From positions 13,764,001-13,828,000 of the forward strand of contig CM114272.1 in NCBI GenBank assembly GCA_050084515.1: a stretch of 64,000 bases of DNA, in the 5' to 3' direction. The stretch is from Blasia pusilla (taxonomy: Eukaryota > Marchantiophyta > Marchantiopsida > Blasiales). A program made the position numbers and the translations under genes. How positions within the stretch are numbered: the stretch's first letter is position 1; each line of letters begins with the position of its first letter. This document shows positions 10,054-21,774 of this stretch, piece after piece. A model generated the notes under the pieces. It was not told the DNA's origin. It ran no database searches and worked only from the letters and a program-made list of their open reading frames with translations.

Positions 10054-11879
10054 ATACTCTCTTCTAAAGATTTCCTGAATTTTAAAGCAAACAAAAATTT
10101 CAAATATGTCAAAAAGTTTTGAAGAGAGGAGGCGGATTTGGCCTTTTTTTTTTGAAGAGAGACTCTCCTCTCTTCCTCTCTTCCTCTCCTCTCTTACTCT
10201 CTTTTGTCAGAATACCAGCCCCCGGAGGTTTTGTCCCCAAGAGGATGGGAGACAGACTTTGGAGGATGGGCCTCAGTCAGCCCCAACTCAGTGTGATCAT
10301 TGCGGGAGACCAGGCCATCCTCGAGAGTGTAACTTTGATCTTCATCCAGAGTTGAGATTCAGGCCGCGGCTGTGGTGGAGTAGCTCCGAGAGGCCGAGGT
10401 GGTAGAGGTGGTAGGGGTGGTCCAGCAGTTGGAGAGCCTACGGTGGCTGCCCCTACCACTACGATAGAGTCAACTATGGCTGCCAGGATTGAGCAGTTGG
10501 AGCAGAGGTTGGCTACTATGGCTGGTATCCAGCATAGAGCAAATTCAGGAGCAGGGGCTTCCACCTCTTTTGGAGGGGATGATCTCTCTTATATGGAGAG
10601 TGCATCACAGGTTGAGGCATCAGCTGCAGTTACGAGAGGAGCCACTTGAGCGTTAGAGCCACGTGGTGCTACTGCGGAATTGGACCCACAAAGGGGTGAG
10701 GTTGGGAGGCACGCTAGGCTTCCCCAGTCATTCTTGTTGTTGAGGTGCTTAGGACGCCATCCATGGTTCCTACGCAGCCTCTTGAGCCTACAGTGGGGAT
10801 TGAGGCATCTACATCGTGTGTAGTAGACACGGATGCAACATCCAGTGCAATATTGCGGATGACAACTTCAGTGTTGGGATCCCCATTGTTTTCAGCCACT
10901 GAGTTGATGGCCTTAGGAGTTGACTTCGCTCATGTATTTCAGCTAGTAGCCACGTTGTGTGAACGTGAGAGTGTTCTTGCTACGTCTTTGAGATGGATGA
11001 GGGTGTTGAGGTGGAGCAACCCTCTATGTCAGGTGTAGCATTGAGTACCAGTGCTACTTGGCAGGCAGCAACGGCGAAGATGGATGCATTACTAGCCCGG
11101 CCAGCCATTGATCGTGAGAGGCTTACACATGGTGTTTGTATGTTGGACAACCAGAGTGGGATATTCCGATTGGTGAGTCCTACATGATAGGTGTATAGAC
11201 CAGATAGAGTCTTGTTAGACTCTGGTGCCCAACCTTTGATGTTGGGAAAGGCATCATGTATTGGTTTGGGTATTCGGAGGTCAGAGCTTGAGCCTTTCAG
11301 ACATCACTTGGAGGAGCCAATGATAGGTCTCATTTCATGACACGGGGGAAGTTGTCTGTACAGTTGAGACCACGTCATGCGACTGATAGCTCTAGGTTGG
11401 GAGTACCTGTAGTGGTCACATCGTCCGAGTCATATGATGTACTAGTTGGAGGAGCAGTATTGTACCCGATGGGTTTTCAGATGGACTACTGGACTGAGAC
11501 AACGTCTTATAGATGTGTTTTGCAGTCCGGGGATGGACGTATGAGCTAGGTTCATGTGAGATTTATTTATGGGGCTTGACCAGGAGGGTCTTCCCCAACA
11601 GTGTTAGCATCTATGGCTGGTTTTAGTGGAGTAGTCACTTGGCCAGGAGACTTTTTGGAGGGTAACCTTTCTACTATGGATTCTCCTGTACATGAGGAGG
11701 TAGAGGAGGTCCCTAGTTTTGCAGCAGTGGTATCCTCATCGTTGGATGTGCCACTTTGGAGTTCAGGCAGTGCACTACGGCATGAGGCTTGGTGTGAGGC
11801 TGTTATACCTCACGAAGAAGAGGAGGCTCCACGGCGGACTCCTACTTCTGGATCAGTTGGGTTGTCCCCTTTGGATACT

Positions 11880-12890
11880 ACACCCATTGTATGGCAGTAT
11901 CCGCCGGAGGGCATTTGTGTGTTAGATCTCTTTGGTGGGATTAGCATTGGTTTGGTTGTAGTGTTGCCGGCGATATTCCTGTGCGGAGATACATGTATGT
12001 GGAGTGAGATGAGACGAGACGGCCCCGAGAGTCTCATCCCGACATATTGGTCAGTTGAGGCCGAGATATCATGAGTTTTTGCCGCCATTTGTGGGTACCA
12101 ACGTGCTTTGCCGTCACACATTGCATTTTTGGGAGCGCAGGACCTTGAGAGGTTGGTCCTGTGGATTTGGTGATTGCTGGATGGCCATGTCAGGGTCATA
12201 CACGTGCTGGTCGTGGTGAGGGATTACACGACCCTAGGTCTCGATTTTTTTGGGAGATGTTGCGTGTGTTACGACATCTTTAGGTTCATCAGGCACGTGC
12301 TCCAACTTACATTCTGGAGAATGTTCCATTGTTGGGTGACACTTGGACCCGGATGATGGTGAATGTTTATGAGGTGGGGTCTTGGATTGGACTAGAGGTG
12401 TTGTTGGATGCAGCGCGAGTTGGCTCGCGTGCACATCGTCCACACTTGTAGTGGAAAAACTTGTTGCCTAGGGACATTCTACGTTGAGCATATGATGCAG
12501 TGCAGCGGGATCCTTGCCTTACAGTGGATAGTATCTTGGATACTGGGCGACTTTCTCAAGTGGTAAGGGTTATTGATCGGTCACCCATGGCAGTGGTGAA
12601 CCGAGTGGGGCAGCCTAGGATGGCACTACCCACATTTGTGAGTTTTCCCTCGTCACATGCCTATAGGGAAGGTGGTCCCGGGCTTGTATGGGATTCTCAT
12701 GTGCGACAGTTGGTGGAGCCTAACGCTGATGAGAGAGAGCGTGCGATGGGATTTGCTACATGTGTGACAACGGTTGCTTCCATTTCTGAGGCTTCACGAC
12801 GTCATGTATTAGGTCAGGCCATGGACCTGAATTGTTTGACATGGATTTTGAGTCTTGGTATGGCCGAGCAGCGTCGGCTTCGGACTATAT
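11880..12890 (+). pseudogene. C5 cytosine methyltransferase domain, copy A
   Basis: Motif I is VLDLFGGISIGL (11,917-11,955). Motif IV, GWPCQGH, is read at about 12,176-12,196 but in another frame. Motif VI (YILENVPLLGD, near 12,310-12,345) and motif VIII (RAHRPHL, near 12,430) follow. The target-recognition-to-motif X part ends in HVLGQAMDLNCLTWIL (12,800-12,850), preceded by ERERAMGF. Copy A has a scrambled stretch after motif I and at least two frameshifts, so it cannot make an active enzyme. The family reaction is transfer of methyl from S-adenosylmethionine to C5 of cytosine in DNA. Confidence 0.75.
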
Positions 12891-13099
12891 CTGTGGGTCT
12901 TCCACCCGTTGTGATGAGCTCGATGGCTACTGGGACGGTAGAGGCATCGGCTGGGGGCGAGGAGAGTAGTATTTTGCATCCTTGGAGTAAATGGGATGTA
13001 ATGGCTGGGCATGTGGAGTTGGTCGCTCATGTTGGTGGAGGAGTTATTTGCTCAGATGATGGTGTAGCTAACGGTGTACCATCTTGTGAGGGGGTTGGA

Positions 13100-13108
13100 T
13101 AGCAGCCA
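13100..13108 (+). promoter_or_regulatory. Candidate readthrough stop TAG-CAG-CCA, copy A
   Basis: The frame that ends the methyltransferase part stops at TAG 13,100-13,102, and the same frame runs on into RT. The next six bases, CAGCCA, fit CAR-YYA, the context that makes UAG leaky in tobacco mosaic virus and relatives. The position is the same in copies B, C and D. Confidence 0.55.
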
Positions 13109-14759
13109 ATGGTGTCGTCCTCTCCCTCTAGTGTGCCAATGGAGGAGACTTGGGAGCCATTACTTGGGCCCAAGCTTACGGGAGGTGAGAAACGATGCTT
13201 GACACACTTCCTACGTACTTATAGGAGTTGCTCTTCCTTTAGCATGGAGGAGTTGGATGCTTTGGTTGGACCTGGTATACGGATTGATTTGGCTAGTGAT
13301 ACGCCAATCTTCCGTCGTCCCTATGGATATAGTGATATCGAGAGGGACCTGATTCAGAGTAGGACGTTGGACCTTTTGGAGGCTGGATTAGTGGAGTTGT
13401 CGCATGGAGAGTATGCATCAGCCACTGTCATGCCTGCTAAAAAGGATGTGCATGGCAACTACACGGATAGGCGGATGTGTGGAGATTACCGTCCTATCAA
13501 GTGGCAGACCAAGGCCGATAGGTATGCCATGCCTACACTTAAAGAGATCTTTGATGTGGTGGGACAGGCAAAGATTTTCAGTACTTTGGATCTTCGGGAG
13601 GATACCATCAGTTGCCGATTCGAGAGAGTGACAAGGCCAAGACAACATTTTGGGGTGTCAACTCTCATGGCAAGGATTTTTTGTACCAGTGGAAATTCTT
13701 ACCCTTTGGGTTGAAGAATGCACCTGCCGAGTTTCAGAGAGTGATGGACAGGATCCTAGCAGGGTTGGATTTTGTTCGGTGTTACATTGATGATATCTTG
13801 GTGTTCAGTAACGCAGCGGAGGAACATTAGATACATTTGCAGATTGTGTTTGAGCGGTTGAAAGCTCATGGTCTACGTTTGCATCCAAGAAAGTGTAAGT
13901 TCTTCCATGAGGATGTTGAGTACTTGGGTCATGTGATCTATCCAGGTTGTTTGGGAGTTCAGCAAGCAAAGGTGGAGGCTATTGCACTTATTCCTCATCC
14001 AGTAGATGTGAGTAGAGTTCGGGCATTCATGGGATTGGCGAACTACTATCGGAGGTATGTGAAGGGATTTAGTGCTATGGCAAAGCCTTTGAACCAATTG
14101 TTGAAATCAGATCAGGATGCCACTAGGGAGATGATCAAGAGAGAGCTTTTGTGGAGCTCAAGGCCTAGTTGGTGGCCGCGCCTATCTTGAGGAGACATAT
14201 CAGAGGGCGCCCATTTCAGTTGCACACTGATTGGAGTATGTTGGGACTTGGAGCGGTGTTGACATAACATGATGATGAGCACATGGAGTTTGTGGTGGCC
14301 TATGCAAGTCGTTCGAATAATGCAGCGGAGCCGCGCTATAGTTCATATGAGGGAGAGTGCTTGGCAGTAGTGTGGGCTGTGGCACACTTGAGGTGTTACT
14401 TGTTTGGCACACATTTTACCCTTGTTACTGATCACCAACCGCTCAAGTGGTTGATGGAGTCTGACAAGCTTACAGGGAACCTTGCACGGTGGGCTCTTAT
14501 CTTACAGGAGTATGACTTCCAGATGGTACATAGACCTGGAGTTGCCAACCTCGATGCTGATGGGTTGAGTAGGAACCCATGTACTAGCCAAGAGGATGCA
14601 ACTGGGGCTAGATGGCATGGCGAGTTTGATGAGGAGATGGTGCCAGGTTGGCATGCATATGCCATTTTATGTTGGTTAGGGATGGACTCTAGTATGGAGG
14701 ACCACATGACATCTTACTCTAGTCGAGGCCCAACCAGGGAGCCCCCAGCGGGGTAGGCA

Positions 14760-15980
14760 TCTCCAACAATGGCAAGTCACCAACCAACCAGCCCCTCCGA
14801 TCTGCTGTCCACCATAGCCAGACCTTGAGCTAGTCCGTGAAATTTTGACCAGCAATTACTCCACAAATCCTCAACCAAAATTGAATCTGTTTCAACCAAA
14901 ATTCAATTGGCCACCATATGTACCTCTTTACAAAACATCAGCTACAACCAAGCTCTGTACTCCGAGCTAAAAATCAGACAAACTTGCTGTCCATACACCT
15001 CAAGAATCGCAAATCCGACAGCGCTTCCGCCCATATTCATGCACACAGAAAGCTGCAACACTCTTTTATCATAGCAGCAATCTGCTCCGCACACTGAAGC
15101 AGATAGCTTCACATGAGATCACAATAGAGGTAGCAATAGGAACCTCCAACCTACAAAGCTTCCGCACTCCAAGTTCTCCACATCAGAAAACCGTCGAACA
15201 CGAACTAGAATCTTCAATCTTTGATAACTTCCAACTCCCTTGACGAAATCTGGCGATCTAAAGTGCATTGGAAAGCTCTCAGCAAGGCGCTTCTTTCCAA
15301 TTAACCATGCACTAGATCCACACCTCCAACATAGGCCACAAGCCATGAACATCCATGGCTAAGTACACAATCAACCATAACGATATCCTAATGATCTACG
15401 ATCGAAGCTACCATCGATCTACTCTAGTTCTTTGAGTGAAATCCGTGAAAGACCTACTATCATAAAACACGTATAGAGTCACAAACAATCGAGCCAAACC
15501 CACTCCACGATGGGAGAATCCAGGTCGAAGCTTCCAGGAACCACCATAGCCAAGAGCTCTGGGGGGGGGTCACTATATGGAGGGCTCTACATCACCTGCG
15601 ATGTTTTAGGGTCTAGACCCCCTAACTTATAAGTGAAAAAATATTTTTTTCTCACCCTTATGTTTTTTTAAAGGAATCAATTTTCATTTTTGGTACCCCT
15701 AAAATTCTTTAAGTAAAGCAATCACTTGAAATAAATAAGACCTTCAAAGAAAAGAAAAGTACCAAGTTAAGTTAACATCCAACATGTTGTCCTTACACTA
15801 TGAGAGAGGGGAATTGAACCCCTAATTGAGCAAGAGGCTCAATCAGCCAATTTGTCATCCCCCTAGCCTACTCCCTCCCATTATCCTACTCACAATTCAA
15901 GAGTGTCAAGTACACTCTAAGCACACTCCATAAAAATATTTAATTTAACATATCTCAAACATAAAAAAACCTCATCAAGA
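14760..15980. other. No gene seen; possible repeat DNA
   Basis: The sequence directly after copy A is not coding on either strand that I can recognise. It holds a G run near 15,560, T- and A-rich stretches and a tRNA-like segment (see 15,803-15,868). Its boundaries against copy A suggest another repeat inserted here or deletion of the copy A 3' end, but I see no LTR or target duplication. Confidence 0.4.
15803..15868 (-). ncRNA. tRNA-like fragment (pseudo-tRNA or SINE head)
   Basis: On the minus strand there is a box-A-like TTGGCTGATTGAGC and a box-B-like GGGGTTCAATTCCCC that forms a five-pair T-arm with a seven-base loop. The two are only about 30 bases apart, there is no convincing anticodon arm, and the ends do not pair as an acceptor stem. 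It is better read as a tRNA pseudogene or the promoter part of a SINE than as a working tRNA. Confidence 0.3.
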
Positions 15981-18900
15981 TCAACTCACACTCTGAATAT
16001 ATGTAGTCAAAGCATGTAAGTCAACTGAATCACGTATATATATTTTATCTTGGACCCCTGATTTCATTGTCAAATTCACATTAGAGATCACCATTTCAAT
16101 ATCAATCCATTGCACATCTATTGCATCATAACTGAACAAGGTTTTGGTGTTACCATGGCCGAAAGACTTGTACCAATTACACATAATACGACAAATGCTT
16201 CCCTTTTGTCGAGGAGGAGGTACAAGCCTGTTTAACAAGTACAAGGCCGTACGACGTCTTGACCAATGTGAACCATTCTTTTGAATCATAAACACAATAC
16301 ACCCCAACCAATACTCTTTTTTTGCAACTCCTGCCTCCACTGCAAGTTGTGTCTCGTTTCCCTTCCCTTTCTTTTCTTTGACTTTGTTGATCTTGTGGAA
16401 GGGCCAACATTTGCTGTAGATTCAAACAAAACTGCAATATCACTACCAACATCAACCAAACAAGTTGGGCAATTAGGATCAAGTTCCTTTCCCTTACCAG
16501 TAGTGTAATAAGTCTTTTGGGCTATTCGAGTTAGCTTATCCTTTGACATGAAAGGATTGCAAGACAATTGACTTACAAGGGTGGATTTATAGATAATCTT
16601 GCCCTCATAAGTTACAGTAGGCACTATTGCATGGGGAATTGCCACATTAGTCAGTTCTGGTTGAACAGATGCAAACACATGCCTTACTTCATGTCCTAAT
16701 ACCTCCATTTCAATGGATTTTGGATCAATTTCAATATCTATCTCTTCGTTATCTACTATGAAAGGTACATTGATATCACAACTTTCCTCTACAACCCAAG
16801 AATCAATATGGTTCAAATCTTCCTTAGGGTCCTCAAACTCTAAAGACTCCCTAGTTGGCTACTCATATATTGGAGACACTATTGTGGATCGGTTATCTTC
16901 ATGTTCTTCAACATCATCACATGACACTACTTCCCTTATTGAAGCTGAATGAGGCCATGTCTCGGCCTCCACATCCCATGGATCCATCCACCACCTTCTC
17001 TTTGCAATTGGAAAGGAACTCCTTGGAGACATGTTCAACAACCTCAAAAGCTCTTTTTGCTGCATCCAACCCTTCTTTAAGAGCATCAATAACCAACTCA
17101 TTAGTCCCAACCAATGAATAATAAATAGATTCGGAGCCTAGTCTCCTTAACCAAGAGGATGCAGTTTTGCCCAAATATGATCTTGCTTATGATGTGAACG
17201 ACGTATCTTTAATCCTTCTGGTCCATATTCTAGGCCAGCCAATCGATTCACTCCTACTGCACTATCTAGTAGAGATCCAAAGTCATAGTTTCTTTCATGA
17301 CCACTCATGCCACCTACCTTGCTGAAAAAAATCTCACAACAATAAGATCCTAGCAAATAAAATGGAACTTGAAGATATGGAAACTTGTCTCGAAATGCAC
17401 AAACTAAGAGTACAATGAAATGGCAAGACATGTTGATATCATGGAAAGCTTGAATAGAGATCATATTTTTTTCTGTAACACATCCTGTATTCCCTGTCAC
17501 AGAATGGTCACCGTACCTCAACCATAGCCTCCACAAACGTGTCGTGCGCATACACATCGCTACACAACATACATCGCTGTCACCGAACACACACACAAAT
17601 ACATATGATCCCATGCTAACTCATGGCATCCAAACAACGAGACAAGAAGAACCAAAATATCTCCAATAAAGTAAGCTCCAATCTCTCTCTACACCATCTC
17701 ACACCATAGTTCTCAAAGGTGTGCACTCTCTCTCATGTCAAACCAAACCCACTCTCCTAATGAGAGGCTTGGGTTACACTCATAAGGCAAGGGACCATTT
17801 AGGGTTCAACAAAGAGAGAATGAGCTCATGCCAAGAGGTTCAACAAAGAGAGAATGAGCTCTCAAGCTCTCTCTCCTTGAGGTATACCCCTCTCCTCTCC
17901 CAAGCTCTCTCCATGGTAACCTATTCTCCCAAGTCACCTCCTTGGCTCTTGACCTGATGTAGGAGGTCAAGGGCCACTTACCAAAAATAGTAAGTCGATC
18001 ATATACTCAAAATGGTACTTACCTAAAATAGTAAGTTCCTCAATATGGCTCCAAATGAGCCGAAGCTTAAGAAGGGAAACCTGCTATCTCAGGTTTCCAA
18101 GGGCCTCAGCATGTCACCCTCGACCTACTGGGCGTGTCCTCCACTACTCATGAAGGCGCTCTATTAGATCCCACCAATCTATCCTAAAAGACGGACAAAC
18201 GGGAAACCAAGATACCTTAGATGCCAATACTATACGAGTCCTCAAGTCATGCTTCACAGAGAAGAAAATATCGATGTAATCTGCATAAATCTCAAGGTAC
18301 AACTTAGTCCCAAAACTTCTATCATGTCGAACATCTTGCCGCTCAAACATGTGGTGTAGGCAGGCTTGGACTCTCCTAGGTGCTATCCGTTGTGGGCCAG
18401 CCCAATTTTGTCTATCGGTCCTATTCACATCATCCCAATTCAAGCCACGCTCCTCAATTTCATAACGGTTATAAATTGACATCACATAGGACAACGATGC
18501 ATGTTGGTCACCAAGCACTAGCATGGCAACACATCGGTCCAATGGGCTAATAGCCTTTTTCCCATTGTGGGGTGGATCTTGGTCTCCCAAGCCATACAAG
18601 TCTCCATTTGGAAGAATGGACACAGAATACTACCAACCTCCCCACCCTACTTTATACCTTGGAAAAGAACCATTCATACCAGTATAATCTTCCATCATTA
18701 ATTTCCTACGACGAGCATCACCATCACTAGCATGCCCCAATAAAGGACCAACACTCGCTCTACAATATTCATCCCACATGGATTTCAGCTGCACCCAATA
18801 TTCCCTCACCCAATCTGCTTTAAATCGATTACAAGTTGCGGTGGCACAGAACGCCAATTTTGGCATTTTCTCATGCAAAGGATTCACAATTACTACTCTA

Positions 18901-21291
18901 GCATACATACCTTTCGCATATTTCTCAAAAGTACTCACAATTTTATCATACCCTTCATTACCTTCCCGAACAAGTACTTCCAAGCCAAAAGAGCATGTAT
19001 GTTCTTCCGAGGGACCACAAAAACCAATAAGCGTGTCATATTTAGCCTCCCATCTATCACAACAGAAGTATCAAGTTAGAACATAAGCCCAATAGAAAAA
19101 AATAAACATGACATATAAATGTGCAAAGTAATATAATCATTATGTTAGAGCATACCCATACATATATCAAGGCCAACTTTCTCCAAAGATTCAAACACAC
19201 CTTGGCCTTTCTTTTATCCTTGTTTCATCCTCAACGAACATTACACGCACATCTCCCTTGATTCCAAGTAGTTGTTTTGATACAAATAGTACTCGGGAGA
19301 CCTCTCGAAATATCTCCTTTTGTAGCCCAGCTCTAGAGGGTGGTAGTTTTGCTCTGTCACGTTTCAAGGTCTTCGGACCTGGCCCTCCCAAGTTTTCATG
19401 AAAGAAGTGGGCAACTTGTCGGCCACCAAATTGGAACATGGCTTGGGAAAAAGCTTTGGTTCTCTTACTGTAACGATAACCATTGGCCACTCTCTGCAAA
19501 TTCTTAGCCACATCTTTCAAGAAATCCCACAACCCCTCCTTACCACCAAATGCCCCATCCCTATGTCCATTTACTACGTTCCTAAGAAATATTCTCAAAT
19601 CTTTCCTATCTGCAGCTACTCCTAACATGTCTTCTAGCTTCTTTCGCCTAATACTCAAGGCATAAATTCTTTGTGATTGTTGTGCAAAAAGCCAACGTTA
19701 TCTCCTAAATTGAGTGTTCAATTTTCCCACATGCTCCCTCAACTCTGTCTTGGTCAAGTACTTTATGACCATCCCTCTTTGAGTTGTCCTGTCTCCTCTA
19801 TGCACTAAAGCTTCCGCTTCCCTGTGCACCCGACCACGAAAATCATCCTCCCGCTTAATGGAGTCACAATGACTACAAGTAAGGTTCTCAAACCCTCCCC
19901 CATTACTTGACAATCTAGAGCAAAGCTTGTGCCTAAAACAACCTTGTATACATACAATTGTATACTACTTGGGTTAAACACTTGCGCTGAAGTGGTAAGC
20001 TCACAATCCCAAATAGTTCCTTATGTCTGCTCATCTAGTATGGCCTTCACATCCATCAACTCTCCTCTCCATTGGACGTTTGACTCCCAGAAGCCCCAAC
20101 AAAGCAAACTTAGTCCAAAATCAATGGAGGAAGCAAACCCACCTTTTCCTGAACTGCTTCCTTCCTTGAAGGCATCAGGGTTAAAGAATTTGGTAATGGA
20201 ATTTTGAGACGGAAATAAGTCCCTAGGATCTGGCTTCTTTGGTCTTCCCTTCTTCCCAGACCTCAAGACAAGTTGGGCAGTGACCTCTCTAGTGTCAAGA
20301 GCATCCAAGTGATCACGACTAACCAAGTGTTGTCGTAGATTATGCTCCAAATTGGCCTTTCTTGGGCACATGTCTGTGTGCAACTTACCACAGATTATAC
20401 ATCGTACCTTGAACAGGTATGACCTGAGTGCAAACTGCGTATCAGCAATAGATGGCGTCACACAGAACACTATTGTCTCACCCCCAACCTCTACATTCAT
20501 TTTCTCAACTATTCCTAAATCTACGGTGATCTGAGGTTCATGATCCTATTGAGGTTGTTGTATAATGTCACTAGGAGAAATCAATGTACTAGGCAGACCC
20601 CGTCTCTTACAAAAATTGTCCTTGTGCTTAGGGTTGTTGAGATGCTTAGTCTTGAAATTGCTGAAGCGATTTGCAATTGATTTTAAAACTTGGGAATTAG
20701 CTGCATTCCCATAAGTCTCTCGAGACTCTAAGCACTCTAGGTACCCTCGGACATCTTGCCCCTCATCCCACGTTCGCACTCTCCACTTATGCTCATCATA
20801 TCCTTGTCACTTTACCCAATCTTTAAGCTTGCTCCACTCCTCATTCCAACTCTTTGCTGCCACCTCAGACATAAGCACTGACTCAAATGAACGTTTGACA
20901 GGCAATGTATTGACTACTTGCTCTTGGGTTGTGGCTTCTGTATGTGATTGAGACCCAACATTTGTGTCCTCTATGATAGACAGAGTAGCAGCAGATGAAT
21001 GCGAGGACACAATTGCAACCCCCCCATACATCCAGAGGCTTGTTGTGCAATCACAAAAACACTCCCTTCAAGTTCACTAATCTCAATGAGGTTCTCAATA
21101 GGATGTCTAACTCTACATGGTAGCCTATCATCCCAAAAATCAAATTCAAAGTCAACTGCCCTAGCACATGGAGTGCGGAAGTCGGCCAGTGTTTGTCCTT
21201 CTTTGAAGGACAACACACAAATTGGTACATCATCCTTCCCTTCCGCGGTCTTTTCTACTAGTCTCACTGAGTTGGAACTAGGGTTTGCCAT
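15981..21291 (-). pseudogene. Decayed DNA-transposon transposase, superfamily unclear
   Basis: From right to left: an N-terminal part from 21,291; a Cys/His finger near 20,420-20,330 (CIICGKLHTDMC then HNLRQHLVSRDH); a Lys-rich stretch; a possible first catalytic acid in MFVEDETRIKERPR (near 19,240-19,200); a possible second in GHASDGDARRR (near 18,730-18,700); and a C-terminal LGSYCCEIFFSKVGG (near 17,350-17,310), then Ser-rich sequence to about 15,981. The segments 21,031-20,021 share one frame, broken by a TGA, a TAG and a TAA. A splice acceptor near 19,070 suggests introns. The CEIFFSK motif is reminiscent of P-element/THAP9-type transposases, but I would not assign it. An LTR insertion at 17,540-18,197 splits it. 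Confidence 0.5.
17540..18197 (-). repeat. Solo LTR of the MTase-gypsy family (copy D subtype) inside the transposase gene
   Basis: This 658-bp block matches the LTR at the left end of copy D (58,770-59,412) along its length and lies between two parts of the transposase reading. It starts TGTCGTGCGC and ends ..GACGGACA on the plus strand. The flanks are AACG on both sides (17,536-17,539 and 18,198-18,201); if the last base is counted as flank the duplication is AAACG, 5 bp. A 40-bp internal unit containing TTCAACAAAGAGAGAATGAG is duplicated here. It shows the family moved after the transposon had settled. Confidence 0.8.
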
Positions 21292-21774
21292 TTGTACAAG
21301 GTGTCACAGGCATTCAAAGTGTCATATATGTAGTTCAACGTGTCATGTACCACAACAATAAACAAAAGAGGTCACAAATTAAGGTTTGTTATGCTTCTAC
21401 AACAATTGATAGCCATACATAACATCAAATAACTATCCTCATTCCAACTTCAAGACTTAATCCATTTAATTCATTACAACCCAATCAAAACGTCCATTCA
21501 ATATGAGTGCAGATGCTTTTGAGTCTAAAGATGCAAAACTCCTAAAAACATCAAGGTAATTTGTGCAAAATCTTACACGTGAAGTATGTAATGAGACTAT
21601 AGTCCTATTGTGCTAACCTACAAAATTTCTCTATCGTACTCATTAATTACACCCAAGATATATGTCGATAATCTGCAGTGCCTAGTGTGGGGACAATTGG
21701 ATGATAAGGGCAATAGATCATCCATCTCATCTCATTATGTGCAACATGACGCCAAGATTCTGTGCCAGGTGCAA
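21292..21774. other. No gene seen
   Basis: AT-rich sequence between the transposase start and an LTR fragment. It probably includes the 5' flank of the DNA transposon. No terminal inverted repeat, RNA gene or reading frame of note was found by eye. Confidence 0.4.

Larger units (their letters stand above)
10205..14757 (+). mobile_element. MTase-gypsy copy A (truncated at both ends)
   Basis: Order of parts: a zinc knuckle (CDHCGRPGH near 10,290), a spacer of low-complexity Gag/linker, aspartic protease (LLDSGAQPLMLGKA near 11,215), the C5 methyltransferase (about 11,880-12,880), reverse transcriptase (13,109-14,180, with FRCYIDD-type centre near 13,780), and RNase H (to about 14,560). The integrase is missing and unrelated sequence begins after about 14,757; the 5' end starts abruptly in Gag, and no LTR is seen. 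In-frame stops (near 10,646, 11,187, 11,547, 12,449, 12,484 and elsewhere) and several frameshifts show it is dead. The layout matches copies B and D, which carry integrase and a PHD finger as well. Confidence 0.85.

Noticed and set aside
14760-15600. An LTR of copy A
   Set aside because: No similarity to the LTRs of copies B or D and no repeated end; the junction falls before integrase.
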